A stretch of 64,000 nucleotides of DNA from Erigeron canadensis (GCF_010389155.1 NC_057768.1:40031633-40095632), one strand, 5' to 3'. Positions 25,152 through 38,339 are shown, counted from the stretch's first letter. Notes: generated by a model not told the origin, from the letters alone. Program-made: numbers and translations.

Positions 25152-25448
25152 CTAGCACCATATCTGTGCAATGCGGTGGTGGTCATGACGGCAACAGTGT
25201 GGTGGTGGAGGCGACTATTGGTGGCGGAGATGATGTTGAGTGGTGTAGATAATTGATGTAAAAGTAATTGATTTAAAGTGTTTAATGGAGATATTTTAAA
25301 AGATAAATAATAGTTAATGTAATTTAATCATTAATGTTAAAGAGATAATGTATATGAAAATATTTTAATGGATGTTAGATGAAAATACTACATATGTTTT
25401 AACACTTTTCCAAACTAAAGTGTTGTTTTTCTATTAAAATAGTATAGA
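25152..25448 (-). mobile_element. Helitron-like element H8
   Basis: On the minus strand it starts TCTATACTATTTTAATAG and ends in a GCATTGCACAGATATGG region followed by TGCTAG; A (25151) and T (25449) flank it. It is homologous to H16 at 57023. 297 bp, non-coding. Confidence 0.7.
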
Positions 25449-25533
25449 TGATATTTTGTTTTTTTCTATTTATGAGTGCATGACGATTTGTTGTCCTTTT
25501 ATGAGAAAGAAAAAGAAAAAAGAAAGGAACTGT

Positions 25534-25692
25534 CTAATGACATCTTTTACGGGTTTTGGATCATAATATTTTGAAGGAGTATGAGAAAGGTTAAGATGTA
25601 AATAAAGCTTACCTCTATTTCCAGGTTGTATATAAATGGTAGAAAAATGTCCTTGGCACTTTTCAAGATATGAGGATCGAACCTCTAAACTC
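25534..25692 (-). mobile_element. tRNA-derived SINE-like element, copy 2
   Basis: On the minus strand GAGGTTCGATCCTC is a good B box. The remaining motifs (TACGGGTTTTGGATC, AGATGTAAATAAAGCTTACC on plus) align in order with copy 1 at 11641-11830. Confidence 0.45.
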
Positions 25693-26255
25693 TGTCTCTA
25701 GAGACAAAGTGTTTATCACATGCAATGACTTTTTTTTCCCACTTATGAATTGTCTAATTAATAAATAAAAGGTAAATTAAATAGATCGTTCGTGTGTTTT
25801 CGTACTTTTGAAATCTGAGAATTTAATTACAAGCCTTGTGATTGCCGTTTTCTCTCAATTACATCCTTTTGCGCATTTGAACGAAAAATATCAACTATAA
25901 GTACATGCTTCAGACAAAAAAACAAGGACATCGGCGAAATTGGAAATAAATACCAACTACAATAACTTAATTGAGACAAATCGAGAATCACGAGAATTTC
26001 CTAATATAATTAGATTTTTGGAGAAATGAAAACTGAAAAAAGCAACAAAGTATGTGGACGATTCATGTAAAAAAATGATAATGGGAGAAACCCTAATTCC
26101 GGTACTACAATTGGATAATCATCGACTCACCCCGTATGAGTCATGTGATGCCGATATTGTATCTCCATCCTAATCCTTACATGATTTGGGCACCCGAATG
26201 ATCAAACCGACACCTTTAGACCTTCAAATGTTAGCCTATGCTTCATTGGTACAGG
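25693..26255. other. Intergenic, nothing recognised
   Basis: About 560 bases of AT-rich spacer. Confidence 0.4.
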
Positions 26256-26702
26256 CATGGTTGTAAAACTCGGCCGATACAGCCGAGTCTTGAGAATCGG
26301 CTTGTATATCGGCCATCTGACGATATGAGTTTGTGAGACTCGGTATGAAAATCGGCCAAGGTGTATGACTCGGGTCAACTTGGTCAAGACTCGGTCGGAT
26401 CGGTCAAGACTCGGCTAGATCGGATCGGTCAACCAAAGTCAAACCTTTTTTTTAAGCTTTTATTAACTATCTTATTGTTTATAGACAATTATGTTTAAGT
26501 TGAAAAATCATGTTATGTTTAAGTTTGAAGTTTTGTATATATTTTTAATTTTTTGTTATATATAATTTCAAATACTATTATTTTATACATAAAAAACCCA
26601 CTATTTACCGATCCACTTCCGATCCAATTTTTAAAAAATCATGTCTCCCCTCCCCCCCCCCCCCCCCCAACCCGATCCTGATTCTCGAGTTCCACAACCT
26701 TG
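26256..26702. mobile_element. hAT-type MITE, CAAGGTTG-ended family, copy 1
   Basis: Ends CATGGTTGTAAAACTCGG and, inverted, CAAGGTTGTGGAACTCGAG. The flanks GGTACAGG and AGTACAGG are an 8-bp duplication with one difference. The inside repeats TCGGTC and TCGGCC words and has a C17 run (26652-26668). 447 bp. Shares end type with 37354-37775. Confidence 0.7.
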
Positions 26703-27216
26703 AGTACAGGTACTTTAAAAGAGTTGTTTTTTGCGCCAAGCAAAGTTCTAAATATAATTTGCCATAATGATTTCATGAAAACACTATGTATAAAGTAAAT
26801 GATTACTCAACAGCGATCAGGCCTTTCACTAATTAGTTAATATGAACGTATATACTTCAATAAAAATTTTGCTAGAATATACAATAAAAATACATATCTT
26901 GATGCTTAACTAATATCGCTAAATAAATGAGGCAAAAATCGTTTCAAATGTACAAAGTTTGTTGTTAATGTAGTTAGAATCTAGATAACAAAAATGATTA
27001 CATGCATTAAAACAAATTGGCATCTTATTTTGCACGGGCCGAAACCCGGCCCTTGAAGGTTCTAGTCGTGTTGGTCACGGTTTTTGGCATCACCCAAACC
27101 GGCCGGACCAACACGTGACCCACGAATGCAACAAAAACTTGACCCGTGACCTGACCCGTTAGGGCTTCAAGCGGGTCGGTTCGCAGGTTTACGGGTCATT
27201 TGCATCACATCCATTA
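26703..27216. other. Intergenic, nothing delimited
   Basis: Part at 27010-27200 is GC-richer (GGGCCGAAACCCGGCCC and repeated GACCCG words) and may be a transposon remnant. Confidence 0.35.
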
Positions 27217-27750
27217 TCTATAATATAACTAAAAGGGGGATTGAGGTATACTTGGCACCCTTAATCCCCGTCCTTTAGCCTAATACTCCCTCCTTATTAA
27301 TCTTCAATTTTTATAATAGTTATTTAATATAAACTAGTAGACTTTTAATAAAAAAATCTTTAGTATTGTTATATATATACACCACTTAAAAAAAACCTTC
27401 ACATATTCTCAACCCTAAAAAAAACCCTACGGCCAAAAAAGCTACGATCGACTAGCAAATTTTTTTTTATTTATATATTTTGTTCATATTTAATCATTAT
27501 TATTATTTAACATTGAATTCTTATGTTATTGTTATTATTATCTCTTTTTATTTAACTAAAGTAAAAAAAAAGGTATAATGAAATTAATATTTATATGTAG
27601 TTAATTTTTATACGTTTCTTCTTTAGCTTTCGTATTTATTAAGTTGTGATATTTGTCATACACTTTTTGTTTCACAATTATTATAAGATATATATATATA
27701 TATCTTAAGAGTACTCGTCCTATAGACGGGCCTGAGCACTATTATATATA
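27217..27750 (+). mobile_element. Palindrome-ended repeat, family B copy 2
   Basis: Starts near TCTATAATATAACTAAAAGG and ends with a hairpin CCCGTC-like region (CTCGTCCTATAGACGGG) followed by CCTGAGCACTATTA. The right half aligns with 2640-2890. Probably a Helitron-like family. Confidence 0.4.
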
Positions 27751-27754
27751 GGAT

Positions 27755-27924
27755 AATGATAAATCAACCTAATTGGTGTACCTAAAGATGTGCCTAATTG
27801 TAAGATGGTGACATGTGAAAAACCAGGGGGCAAGATTAGGAAAGAGAATTAGTGGAATCCACATGTCAAATTCTTAAGGTCTTAGGTATATCTTTAAGCA
27901 CACCAATTAGGTTGATTAATCATT
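27755..27924. mobile_element. Short MITE with about 40-bp terminal inverted repeats
   Basis: AATGATAAATCAACCTAATT at the left matches the reverse complement of the right end (AATGATTAATCAACCTAATT), with similarity continuing for about 40 bases. 170 bp; non-coding. Confidence 0.7.

Positions 27925-27928
<4 letters not shown>

Positions 27929-27968
<40 letters not shown>
27929..27968. repeat. (AT)n microsatellite
   Basis: About 20 AT units directly right of the MITE at 27755-27924. Confidence 0.95.
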
Positions 27969-27971
<3 letters not shown>

Positions 27972-28196
27972 AATGGTAAAATGAAACAACTATTAACATA
28001 AATTAAATAAGATAGAATTAGAGAGTGACACTTGTCAACTAGGTTTAATAATAAACATAATATCATAAGGGTAGTTTAGGCATTAATTATAGTGTTTTTT
28101 CCTCTCCTATTATTATTATTATTAATTTATTATAAATATTATGAAAAAATAAAATTACATCAAATTAAAAACTAAAATTTCATCAGCTTATTTATA

Positions 28197-28448
28197 CTCC
28201 TCCCGTCCCATTTTAGTTGTGCTATTTTGACTGATCGTCTTTTCTTCCGACTTTGACCGTAAATATTTTTGTTTGTGTTATATATTAGTTGATGAAAGTT
28301 ATATCAATGAAAAGTACATTTAAAATTCAATCAATTTCTATATGTTATATCAAGTATTATATAGTACAAACAAATATATTCACGTTCATAATTGAGATAA
28401 AAAGACTCAAAATGTCAAAATAAGACAATTAATATGGGACAGAGGGAG
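28197..28448. mobile_element. Stowaway-type MITE (Tc1/mariner), copy 1
   Basis: Ends CTCCTCCCGTCCCATTTTAG and, inverted, CTCCCTCTGTCCCATATTAA, flanked on both sides by the TA target duplication (28195-28196 and 28449-28450). 252 bp. A second copy lies inverted at 48215-48379. Confidence 0.85.
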
Positions 28449-28540
28449 TAATTTCTTATCCCGGCTCACCTTTACATCTTTATTAGTATGACTTTTATTT
28501 AATTACATGTCGAACTAAAATATAATATAATATAAGTAAC

Positions 28541-28774
28541 TATACTACTTAATAAAACAAACCTACCTTTTTCCCTTTAAACTTTTCGCCTTTGATAAGA
28601 CCAATATACCTTCAAACATCTTTGTATTCTATAAACACTATTAATGTTTCCTTATAATAATGTTAATAAAATAAATTACGACATACTTTTTACATTAATA
28701 ACTTACATTACACGGCACCCCCACCCCCACCCCCACCATCACCGTTGCATTGCATCATGCGGGTATAACTCTAA
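28541..28774 (+). mobile_element. Helitron-like element H9
   Basis: Begins near TATACTACTTAATAAAAC and ends with GCATTGCATCATGC, then GGGTATAACT and CTAA (28771-28774) before T. A CCCCCA repeat sits near the 3' end (28717-28737). Non-coding. Confidence 0.5.
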
Positions 28775-30241
28775 TATATTAAAACTCACTTTCACTCTAA
28801 TAGAAAGGGAATTCTATTCTAGATCTCACTTTCCTTTTTTTTTTCACAGACATAAATTTAATCTACATATAAGTTATTTTTAAAAGTAAAAATTTATGTG
28901 TTTTTTTATTAATATATTACATTATTCTCTATGCTTTTTATTTTTTGTCTTCTTCTTCTGCTATAATTTCCAACTCATGCATCTGGAAAATATTTATTGT
29001 TAGTTTGTCCTTCATATTAAGAATTAATTATGTGAACTAAAAATATCACGATGCATCATTTTCTATATTAATAAACATCTTTTTTTATGTATAATAAAGA
29101 AGGATTGCTTTTTAAACTATTTTTAGAAACAATTATGATGTGTCATGTTTACAAATTTTTTCAAAATGTTTTTATCTATTTATGATGTCATATTTTAATC
29201 AAAAATCTTTTTAAAGATAAATAGCCCATTAAATATTTTTAAAATGTTTTCTTTTATTTATGATGTCTACAAATTTATTCTTTTATTCGAATCAAAGTAA
29301 ATTCTTTTTAATATAATATTATAAAATGTCTTTTTATGTTTTCTTAATGCAATATATACTAATATATATAAATTATTATGTTAATTAATTTAATATCTCC
29401 AAACCGAGTTATAATATATCAATAACAAAAATTATATACACTTTTTAAGATTTTTTTTGCTTTTAAAATTTTAGTAAAATGCTTGAGTTGAACTCGAGTT
29501 GATTAACTAATAGTTACATATTTAGATATTTAATATTGTTAGTTGTGCATCATATTAAGAGCTTTTTTTTGAACATTCATATTAAGAATAGTTATGTGAA
29601 TTAAAAATATCACGATACATCATTTTACATCTTAATGAATCTCTAGACATATAATGATGATAAGAGGTGACTCAACAGTACTATGGGACTAGGAGATCGC
29701 TTTAGGCCCCTAAATTTTTAAGGCCTCAAAATTAAATCTTGTATATTAGACTTAGTGTTTGAATTTTGGATTAAGTATCATTATATAATTTGCATTGCAG
29801 TAACGCCTTTTTGATTTTTGCATCAACATCTGCATATTTTTTTTATTACTTATAGTTCAATTACAAATAAAAAGCTACTTTTTTTTTACTTTAGTTTACA
29901 TGGTAATGAACTAGGCCCCAAAATTAATCTCGTTTGAGGCCTCTAAAAACCTTAAGCCGCCGTTGATGATGATATGATATAAATATGTTTATTTTAGATA
30001 TTCAATATTGTTAGTTGTGCATCATATTTAAGGATATAAGTTTTGTGAACTACAAATATATCATTGTACATCTTAATGAATCTCTAGAAACATGAATATG
30101 TTTATTTCAGATATTTAATATTGTTAATTGTGAATCATATTTAGGGATTAATTTTGCGAACTAAAAATACAAAGTGTGTCATTTTACATCTTAATTAATC
30201 TCTAAACGTATGATTAGCTACAGTACTGGTGCTGACGTCTT

Positions 30242-30290
<49 letters not shown>

Positions 30291-31001
30291 GAAGGACATG
30301 CTTAGAAACAGTACCGGTGTTGATGTCATGCTGACATCATCATTTTTAAAAAAATTTATTTAAAAATTTTAACAATAGTATAATTTTAAAGTTTATTATT
30401 TTTACCACTTAACTTTTAGGTTTTTTAACTTTAGTTTAACATTTTTATACAAACTTAAGTATAATTTACTTTTACAAAGTTTTTAATTTTTATCAATTAA
30501 CTTTTGAGTTTTTAACTTTAATCAATAATCATCACATCTTTATTTTTTACTTTCAATCTCTTATTATAAGGTTTCTAACTTTTACTATTAAACTCTTGAT
30601 TTTTTTCAACTTTGGCTATCCATTTTTTAAATTTTCTACCCTCTTATAGTAAATGTTAAACGTGTAAACTTTTAGGTAATGTTAGATGTATGTTTGCATG
30701 ATGCGGCAGTGTTGCCCCGGATAAAAAAATTATTAGATGCAAAAGTATTAAATTACTCTTAATAAATATATACCTAGTATGAAATTTTTTTTTTTATAAA
30801 TTATCAAATTTACATTAATAGAGTTCTAATCTTCTAAAATATTCCCGTTACCTCATTAACCCACTAGCCCATCACTGCTCGAAGAAGAGTGAGTTACATC
30901 GAAACTGGGGTTTGACCAACCAACTACACTACGCCAATTTCATTCCCCCACCCAAAGTCAAATCTAATTGTTGCAGCAGTAGAGTAGTACTCGTACTAAA
31001 T
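28775..31001. other. AT-rich intergenic upstream of the cyclophilin gene
   Basis: About 2.2 kb without a supported gene. It holds repeated diverged segments (ATATTGTTAGTTGTGCATCA recurs near 29535, 30005 and 30115), suggesting old tandem or transposon copies, and a TAA microsatellite. The last 100 bases contain the cyclophilin 5' UTR. Confidence 0.45.
30241..30288. repeat. (TAA)n microsatellite
   Basis: About 15 uninterrupted trinucleotide units. Confidence 0.95.
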
Positions 31002-34000
31002 ATGAAGAAGAAGTTGAATACGATATTTTTCTTGTTTGCATTTGGCCTCTCCATTATGTTGGCCCAATCTGCCCAACAAGATTCCCTTCTTGGATCAGCC
31101 CGTGTTGTATTTCAGGTTCACTTTCACTAAATTACATTTCTTTTTTTCTCAATCTTTACTTTATATACATGTATGTATATGTATATGTGTAAGATTATGA
31201 ATTCTGTTATTTTGGTTTCTGGGTTTGGTTTATTTCAGGAATGCTGCAATGTTCTCTGTTTTTATCTTAGATTTATCATTTATTGCAAAAAGTCTGATTT
31301 TTAAGTGCTACTGGTTTAGCTGATATGATGTGTTAGCTCTTAATTTAGGGGTTGCGTGTAAAAATATTCCTGGCTTTAAGAAACAAAGTTGATTTAGGAG
31401 AGTGCTTATGTGATTATGATGCAAAGATTTCTAATTATTTGTGATTGGATTGTTGATATAGCCTCAGACGTGTAGATTAGTTGGTTCCGCAGATAAAAGG
31501 GGCTTTTGGAGCCTTGGAGGTATATTAGGTTCAATCGCAACCCGAAACAAAAAAATGTATCTGATTTAGTAGGAAAATTTCTTGCTGAAGCTGGATCAGT
31601 TGGTTGGGCCAACATGGCTGCTTGGTTCGCCTTATTTACTTCTCACATGTTGGGCCTCGAGTTGTCTAGCATGGTCGGTTGGGATTGTGGTAATTTCAGT
31701 TGGTTGCTATAACTATGTGTTTGTGGTTATTAATGTGTCTATGATATGATATAACAAGCTTCTAGTTTAGGTCTATATTGTCATGTTTTCAGTTTACACT
31801 GTGAGTGATTGTTAGTTTTAACTAAAAATGCTACACCTTCTAATCAAAATTTGGTATCCATAGTTGTGATGGTAGGATAACTGGCTTTAGGGGAGGACCA
31901 AATGTGCCTTTAAATCGTGAAACAGTTTGGCAATTAAGTATTTGGACCCTGTATATTGCCTTAGGGTTAAACAGTATCTTAAAGTGGGATAATACAAAGC
32001 TTTCAATTTCAATATAGGCAAACAAATTTAACGTCAGGAACAAAGGACATATGTATAAAATTCGTGTCTTTTTGAGACCAGATATATGCATTTATAATGC
32101 ATGAAATGTTGCAACCCTTTATTTAATACAGTTATAAAACTGTTAAACTGAAGAGACATACCTCTTCAAACAGGCAGATATATACCTGCGATTAATTTGG
32201 CGGGAAAAACTGTTAAACTTGTTGGAGTATTGAATAACACTTTCAGGCCGAGGCACTGCCCTGAACCCAAATTAGGGGGTGCTCCCCCCCAGACCCGGCA
32301 AGGGGTGCTGCCCTTTGAGTCTTTGACCCTTCAAGGGGGCGCAGCCCCCTTGACCCCCTGCCATATTAATGGATATCGTGTTAGCTCTAACGAGCATGCA
32401 CTCCGCATCTCACCAACTTGTATTTGAGCTTAACCCAAGATCCCCTGGTCTCAAGTGAATCGCAATTACACAAAACAGCTGATGACACTACAATCACCAA
32501 CAGTATTTTGTGGCATCTTTTTATGCTTGACTGTGTTCTGTATTATATGCCGAGTCCAGGTTATGTTGTCTTTTTGTAGGGTTAATTACACCTATATTTC
32601 CATTTATTGTATTGATTAATCCTATGCTTCAATACTATCTTGATTTCATCATTAGTAACGGTTATAATATGTTCAACTGTTATCTAAACTCTAAAGGCCA
32701 CGATTTAAGAAGATTTGAAGCTTGTCTACGAGTGAATGTTTAATAGGTTGTTTGGCTTGCAAGTGAATGTTTAATAGAATAATAGGAAGTTTGGCTTTCT
32801 TTACAAAAATATGTGCATTAATAGAACATCACCAGACTGAGTAGCAAAAAGTCAACAAGTGTTATTAAGTGAGAAATGAGGTTGATGAACTATCAAAGTT
32901 CATTTTTTGCCAAAAATAAGTTCAAGTTTGATATATAATATCTCAACTTGAAAAGTAGAAGTAGCTATCACAGACTTGTTGATTACCATTACAAGTCAAT
33001 ATGATTATACAGAAACACAAAGAGACATGATAGACAATGTATAGATTTATCAATTAGATAGCTGTTAGATTATTTCTTAGTTGAAATAAAATACCGTTAT
33101 AAATGTTATCTTTGCCAATTTTGGATGTAGACAAATTATGGGGACATCGAATTTGGTTTTTACCCTAGCGTGGCTCCACAGACAGTCGAACACATTTACA
33201 AACTTGTTCGTTTGGGGTGCTATAATACAAATCACTTCTTTCGGGTAACTTCTCAAACTGAGATATATTTGCCAAGGTATTGATGTATAATTTTATATAT
33301 GGGTGACTAAAATGTGAGAATGGACCAGGTTGATAAAGGGTTCGTTGCACAAGTGGCTGATGTTTCTGGTGGGAGAACAGCTCCTATGAATGAAGAACAA
33401 AGGGAAGAAGCTGTAAAGACCATTAAAGGTGAATTCAGTGATGTTAAACATGTACGGGGAATTCTTTCAATGGGGAGGTAATGCCAATTACATATAATTT
33501 ATCATTCTTTACTGTTTTACACTCTGCTCCCAGCTGCAGTGTTTTTAGTTAAACCTAGTCAATCATTAATGGCGGAGTTTAGTGGTATTTTGATAGAGTA
33601 GAGGACTGCAAGGCTTTAGTTGTAATTTGCAATTGTACACAAATATTCAATTTGATTAAGAGTGATGGTAGTTATGGATGGTAAGGGATCATGATTATTT
33701 AGGCCAGATACTAATAAGTCTTTGTCGACCACTTCATTTATGCAATTGGGTGATGACTTGATACCCGCAGTATGATTAATATGAATGTGGTCAACGAGAA
33801 ATCTGATTAATAAAAATCCTGTTCGTCTATGCTACTGAAATTCTAATTTATTCTATTGGCGATATTTCTCAAAAAAGAAAGATGTTATTTAGTCTAGAAT
33901 TGATAACTATATTCACAAAAGTTGATAACTACATTGAACTACAAAAGTCTAAGATACAAAACTCAAGGAATTAAAAGACCTGCAAACATTAGTGTGAGTT

Positions 34001-37000
34001 TGGTAGATTGAAATTCTTTTGATTTAGATTCCAAGATTAGGGAGGTGGTCACCTGGCAATGTACAAGGATTTCGTGCTTAAATTTCTAGACTTTTTGCAG
34101 CAGAGATTGAGCAACTTTTTTTAAAGCCAGAACCCTGGACTTTGCAAGCTCAAATATATATTATAGTTCATATTTCAAATTAGCGCAGGATATCTATTGT
34201 TTTGTATTCTTTAAGGTCAGTTATTTACACGTTTGACTTATTAATATTGTATCATCATTTTTGTTATAGGTATTCAGATCCGAATAGTGCTCAATCCTCA
34301 TTTTCAATGCTTCTTGGAGATGCTCCACACCTTGATCATGAGGTTTGCTCATGTAACTTTCTATGAACTGACGCCATGATAAATTTGGATGACTTCTAAG
34401 AACTTTTCCTTTGTCTTCCTTAGTATGCAATTTTCGGCAAAGTTACCAAAGGCGATGAGACATTGAAGAAGCTTGAGGAATTACCTACTCGTCGTGAAGG
34501 GATATTTGTAATGGTATACATTTTCCAGTATTTTACGATCTCGCTACTGTCATCCACAGTGCGAGATTGATTCATGATACGTCCACACAAAGATGCATAA
34601 ATTCTAAGTTAATAACACCTTGGAGCTTATATATAATACACACATACACTTACATATATACATGTATCATACACATACATTACTTTAATGAGACCAACAA
34701 AAGGCATAATTCTTCATGCTTCACATCAATGTTGGCATCAGTGTAGTATTGCAATATCTGTTGTTAGTGACACTAGTGTGTTTAAAACGGTTTCCGTTAT
34801 TGACTGATGAGTAATCAATTTTTTTTTTTTGTTCTGTTCAGCCAACTGAGCGCATAACAATTCTGTCAACATACTATTATGGTGAGTATTTTTTATTTTA
34901 GAATGACATTCTAATCTACTCCTACTTCTAAAATAGACGCATGCTTGGGATGAAACCCAGGACTCTCAAAAAATCCCTATTAATCCACCCCACAAATGTG
35001 GGAAGTGGGACTCGAACCCAGGTGGATCCTCCCAAGGTCAAAGACCTTACCAATGGTGAGTACTTATGTATATGTTTTTCTTTACTCCTTGATTTCAATA
35101 AGCTAAAGTAACAACTATCAGGTTTATCATTCCTATTCTCCATATGATATATGGAACTAGCATCACATATTCACATGAACATAAAATTGATAAGTGAAGA
35201 GGTCTTACTAATTTCTTTTTTACATATAAAGTTAATAATATTTAGATAAATTCTTTGCAAACTGCTATTATGGAAGCTTTCATTATAGATTTATAACCCC
35301 CCTCATCAACCCTTGCAACTGAAATGTAAGGGGTATAAGTGGACTAAATGGAAAAGAACAGGGAAGTACAGGGCGTTCCTCTGTTTGTTTGAGTTTGACT
35401 GTGTTGTTTACAGGTGTTTCCCAGAAGCTTATATCATTGATTAGAAAATACGTGCATATAGTATACAAGATATGGGCCATAGCCCGTGATAGCTAAATAC
35501 TATAGAGCTATTAACATTCATAGACTGGTTAATGTTAATAACCTTAATAATATCATGTTCATGCTCATTTCATAAGAAAATGAGGACGTTTGTGCTCTTT
35601 TCAATTCATTAGTTTAAATTTAAGTGCACACAAGCAAATGGAAACGGTCTGTTGAAGAACCGAAAAATCATAAATGGATACACAAACAGAAGGAATAAGC
35701 TACTACTTTCAAAATGGAGGGTTCAACTTAATAAATTTATGGTAGGAGGAGATATATGGAGGTGGTGGGCCGTAAGGACAACAAGGTTGTAAGTTGCGAG
35801 AACCGAGAATTTAGGATTTGGAAAGTGAAGTGAGGGTGGCAGGTTGAGGTTAGGGTTATGATACTAATACATGTAAAGGGGGTAAATGTACATCAGTACG
35901 TGCACATCGGCCCTAACAGAAATATAACAAACATAGGCGGAAGTTAGCCAACAAAAACAAACAAATTACGAAACATTAACAAACAAAAACATATTAATGA
36001 GACTTATGTTTTTATTTGCTATTTTAATTAAGCACAAATATTTTGTTCTTGTTCCTTCTTTGATAAATAAACAAACAGAATGAACTTTGCAGCAAACAGT
36101 TCACAGATTGTTCTGTTCATTTACACCTACCAACGAGCCTTGGTGCATATTTGATCCGCTATATAATATGAAAGTAAACAAATAGATAAGAAAAACGACA
36201 TCTAAGCTTCTGTATATATGGGACTAATTTGTAGGAGTTTTGGTTAAATGGCTTTAAGTGATAAGTTGCCTTTAGCTGATGATTTAATGGGTTTAACTGA
36301 CAGACACCGAAATGGAGACTTGTCAGCAGGATAAGTCAGTGCTTAAGAGGAGACTTGCTGCTTCTGCTGTCGAGATCGAAAGACAGGTACCATCTTGCAG
36401 TTTTAGTCTATCATTTCAATTTCAAAGAGATGCTTTCGTATGAGTAACAAATTTGTTTGACCTTACATGGAAAAATGAGCACTTCCATCTTATGAATGTA
36501 GCTGGGGTAATACGTGGCTTTTATTCTGTATTGAATGTTATTAGTACTTGCATGAAAAAGATGATAGTCACAATTTGATACTGACATACTGTTAAGTGAG
36601 TCTAAGGTTTTTACTTCATCCGTCCGATGAAAGTTAAAATATGTGACTCAGGGGCAGACATACATGGTCCACTTCCTACCTAAATACTCTGATCGTTCTT
36701 TTGTTAGTACAAACCAAAGACTTCATTATAATGCATCCTTTGGTAGAAAAAAGAGACAGTAAATACCCTAGTCAGAAATCTGAATCCACCATTGATTTGA
36801 CATCGCGTATAGTCTAAGGAGATTCTCTGATTTCGGGAGGAAATTGGTACCGGAACTGTACCGAACCGGTTTCTTTTAACGTACCGGTTGGATACCGAAA
36901 ATTTGGTAGCTAGTGATGTTTGTTATTAGCATTTAGGAGGCAGTTATTTTATTATGGTTGCTTTGTTTTCTTCTTTGTTTTTTTATCACAACTGTAAGTA

Positions 37001-37459
37001 CCATAATCTAATATTATACTCGGCTCTTAAAAGCAAAGCCAGTGCCTTCTTTCTTTTTAGACTTTGGTAATATATATTATGGCAACGGTATTGTGGCATC
37101 TTCCACTTTCCCCGTTGTATTTCGGACTTACACAAACCATTGTTCATTCAATTTGTCAATAAAGATGAACCCCTAGTCAGAAAGATGTGAAGATAGGCAA
37201 ACAGAGTACACTGATCTACGATTCAATGTATCTGTGTTAGATGTTGAATTCTAAACATTACTTGCCAAAAGTAACAACAACCAAATGGTTGCCCATCGCT
37301 ATATCTTCTAGTGCACGTCAGTTGTCTTTGTCCTTTTACCCAATCAACACACACAAGGTTGTAAATATGGCTTTTGGTATCGTATCAGCCGACCCCCGAT
37401 ATGCGATATATCGGATATATCGGGGATATATCGGATACCCTAAATTGTAAAGGAGTTTA

Positions 37460-37498
<39 letters not shown>

Positions 37499-38339
37499 TA
37501 ACAATACAATTTGACATAAGTTTACATACCTTTCAATCTTTCATTCACGCTGTTAAGAGAAAGCAGTGAATGGAAGTCAGAAACCCTATTTTTGGTTTTA
37601 ACCCGTTTTTTTTTTTTTTTAAGTCAACTTTTTTTTTTTTACCGATATTGACCAAAATGGCCGATATTGACCGACATTTGACCAAAACGATAAGTTCACC
37701 CGATAACCCGTATTTCGTATCAGTTGAAGGCCGATATCCGATATATCACCGATATGGCCGATATTTGCAACCTTGAACACACACTCCTTTACACTTCCGG
37801 TATTAATTTCGGTATTACCAGTACCGAACCAACTGGTACATTTTGTCCCAACACCAAAACCGAATCCTCATCAGTACCTGTACCGGTTCAGGATCGGCTT
37901 TTCGTTTTTTTTGCTAATCTTTGATTTGATTATTTGCCAAATATCTAAATATCATCAAGTAAAGTACATATTAATTTTGTTGTGGTGAACTGGTGATTAT
38001 AATCACATAGGTTGGTTTTAGTTGGAATATTTTGTAGAAAGGAGATGTTGCAATCCTCATAAGACCTCCAAAATAGGTTAGTTTGCTGGCATTATCCATT
38101 TTTTTAACAGCCTCTTGACTAAATTTAATTAACGGTCCATTCTGGTACATACTATTGCTAATATTGATTTGGGTCCACGACGTTCTTCTATTTTCCGTGG
38201 TCCTAAGGGAAAATCTTGGGTAAGCATGTTTCAATCATAATGGAAGTATGTAATCTTTAAGGAAAGTATGTTCTTTTTCTTTAGCATGAATTAAGACGCT
38301 ACTTATTTTTTTGTGCAGAGGATGAGATGCTTCCCATGA
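31002..38339 (+). CDS. CYP23: Peptidyl-prolyl cis-trans isomerase, CYP23-type cyclophilin
   Basis: A secretory-pathway cyclophilin; the family isomerises Xaa-Pro bonds during folding. Eight exons fit: 31002-31115, 33131-33244, 33329-33477, 34270-34342, 34424-34513, 34842-34881, 36304-36386, 38319-38339 (all GT-AG), giving 227 aa, the size of Arabidopsis CYP23. Residues 1-25 (MKKKLNTIFFLFAFGLSIML) form a signal peptide. The cyclophilin fold follows: ARVVFQTNYGDIEFGFYP, NTNHFFRVDKGFVAQVAD (the Arg and Gln of the active site), and SAQSSFSMLLGDAPHLD. The loop with the cyclosporin-binding Trp is not obvious, so catalysis is uncertain. A C-terminal charged helix ends in RMRCFP, coded by a 21-nt last exon. 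An upstream in-frame ATG at 30912 exists but precedes no family sequence. Introns hold a SINE-like element, a GC-rich island and an hAT MITE. Confidence 0.95.
32224..32365. repeat. GC-rich repeat island in cyclophilin intron 1
   Basis: A sharp GC-rich patch with repeated GGGGTGCT and AAGGGGGC/GCCCCCTT words that can pair with each other. It differs from the AT-rich intron and is likely a transposon fragment; type unknown. Confidence 0.45.
34925..35055 (-). mobile_element. tRNA-derived SINE-like fragment in cyclophilin intron 6
   Basis: On the minus strand CCTGGGTTCGAGTCCC contains an exact tRNA B box (about 35010-35026), with GTTTCATCCCAAGC further on. No certain A box, so it may be a truncated SINE or a tRNA relic. 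Confidence 0.5.
37354..37775. mobile_element. hAT-type MITE, CAAGGTTG-ended family, copy 2
   Basis: Exact 8-bp target duplication AACACACA (37346-37353 and 37776-37783). The ends CAAGGTTGTAAATATGG and, inverted, CAAGGTTGCAAATATCG match. The inside repeats CGATAT and GATATATCGG words and has an (AT)n run at 37461-37495. It lies in the last intron of the cyclophilin gene. 422 bp. Confidence 0.85.
37461..37495. repeat. (AT)n microsatellite
   Basis: About 16 AT units inside the hAT-type MITE. Confidence 0.95.

Noticed and set aside
29660..29960. Another hAT-type element (ends CAACAGT and, inverted, CAACGGCGG)
   Set aside because: The ends look plausible but no 8-bp duplication could be matched, so boundaries are not supported.
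30912..31001. Upstream in-frame ATG for the cyclophilin
   Set aside because: The added residues are not part of the family and would hide the clear signal peptide starting at 31002.
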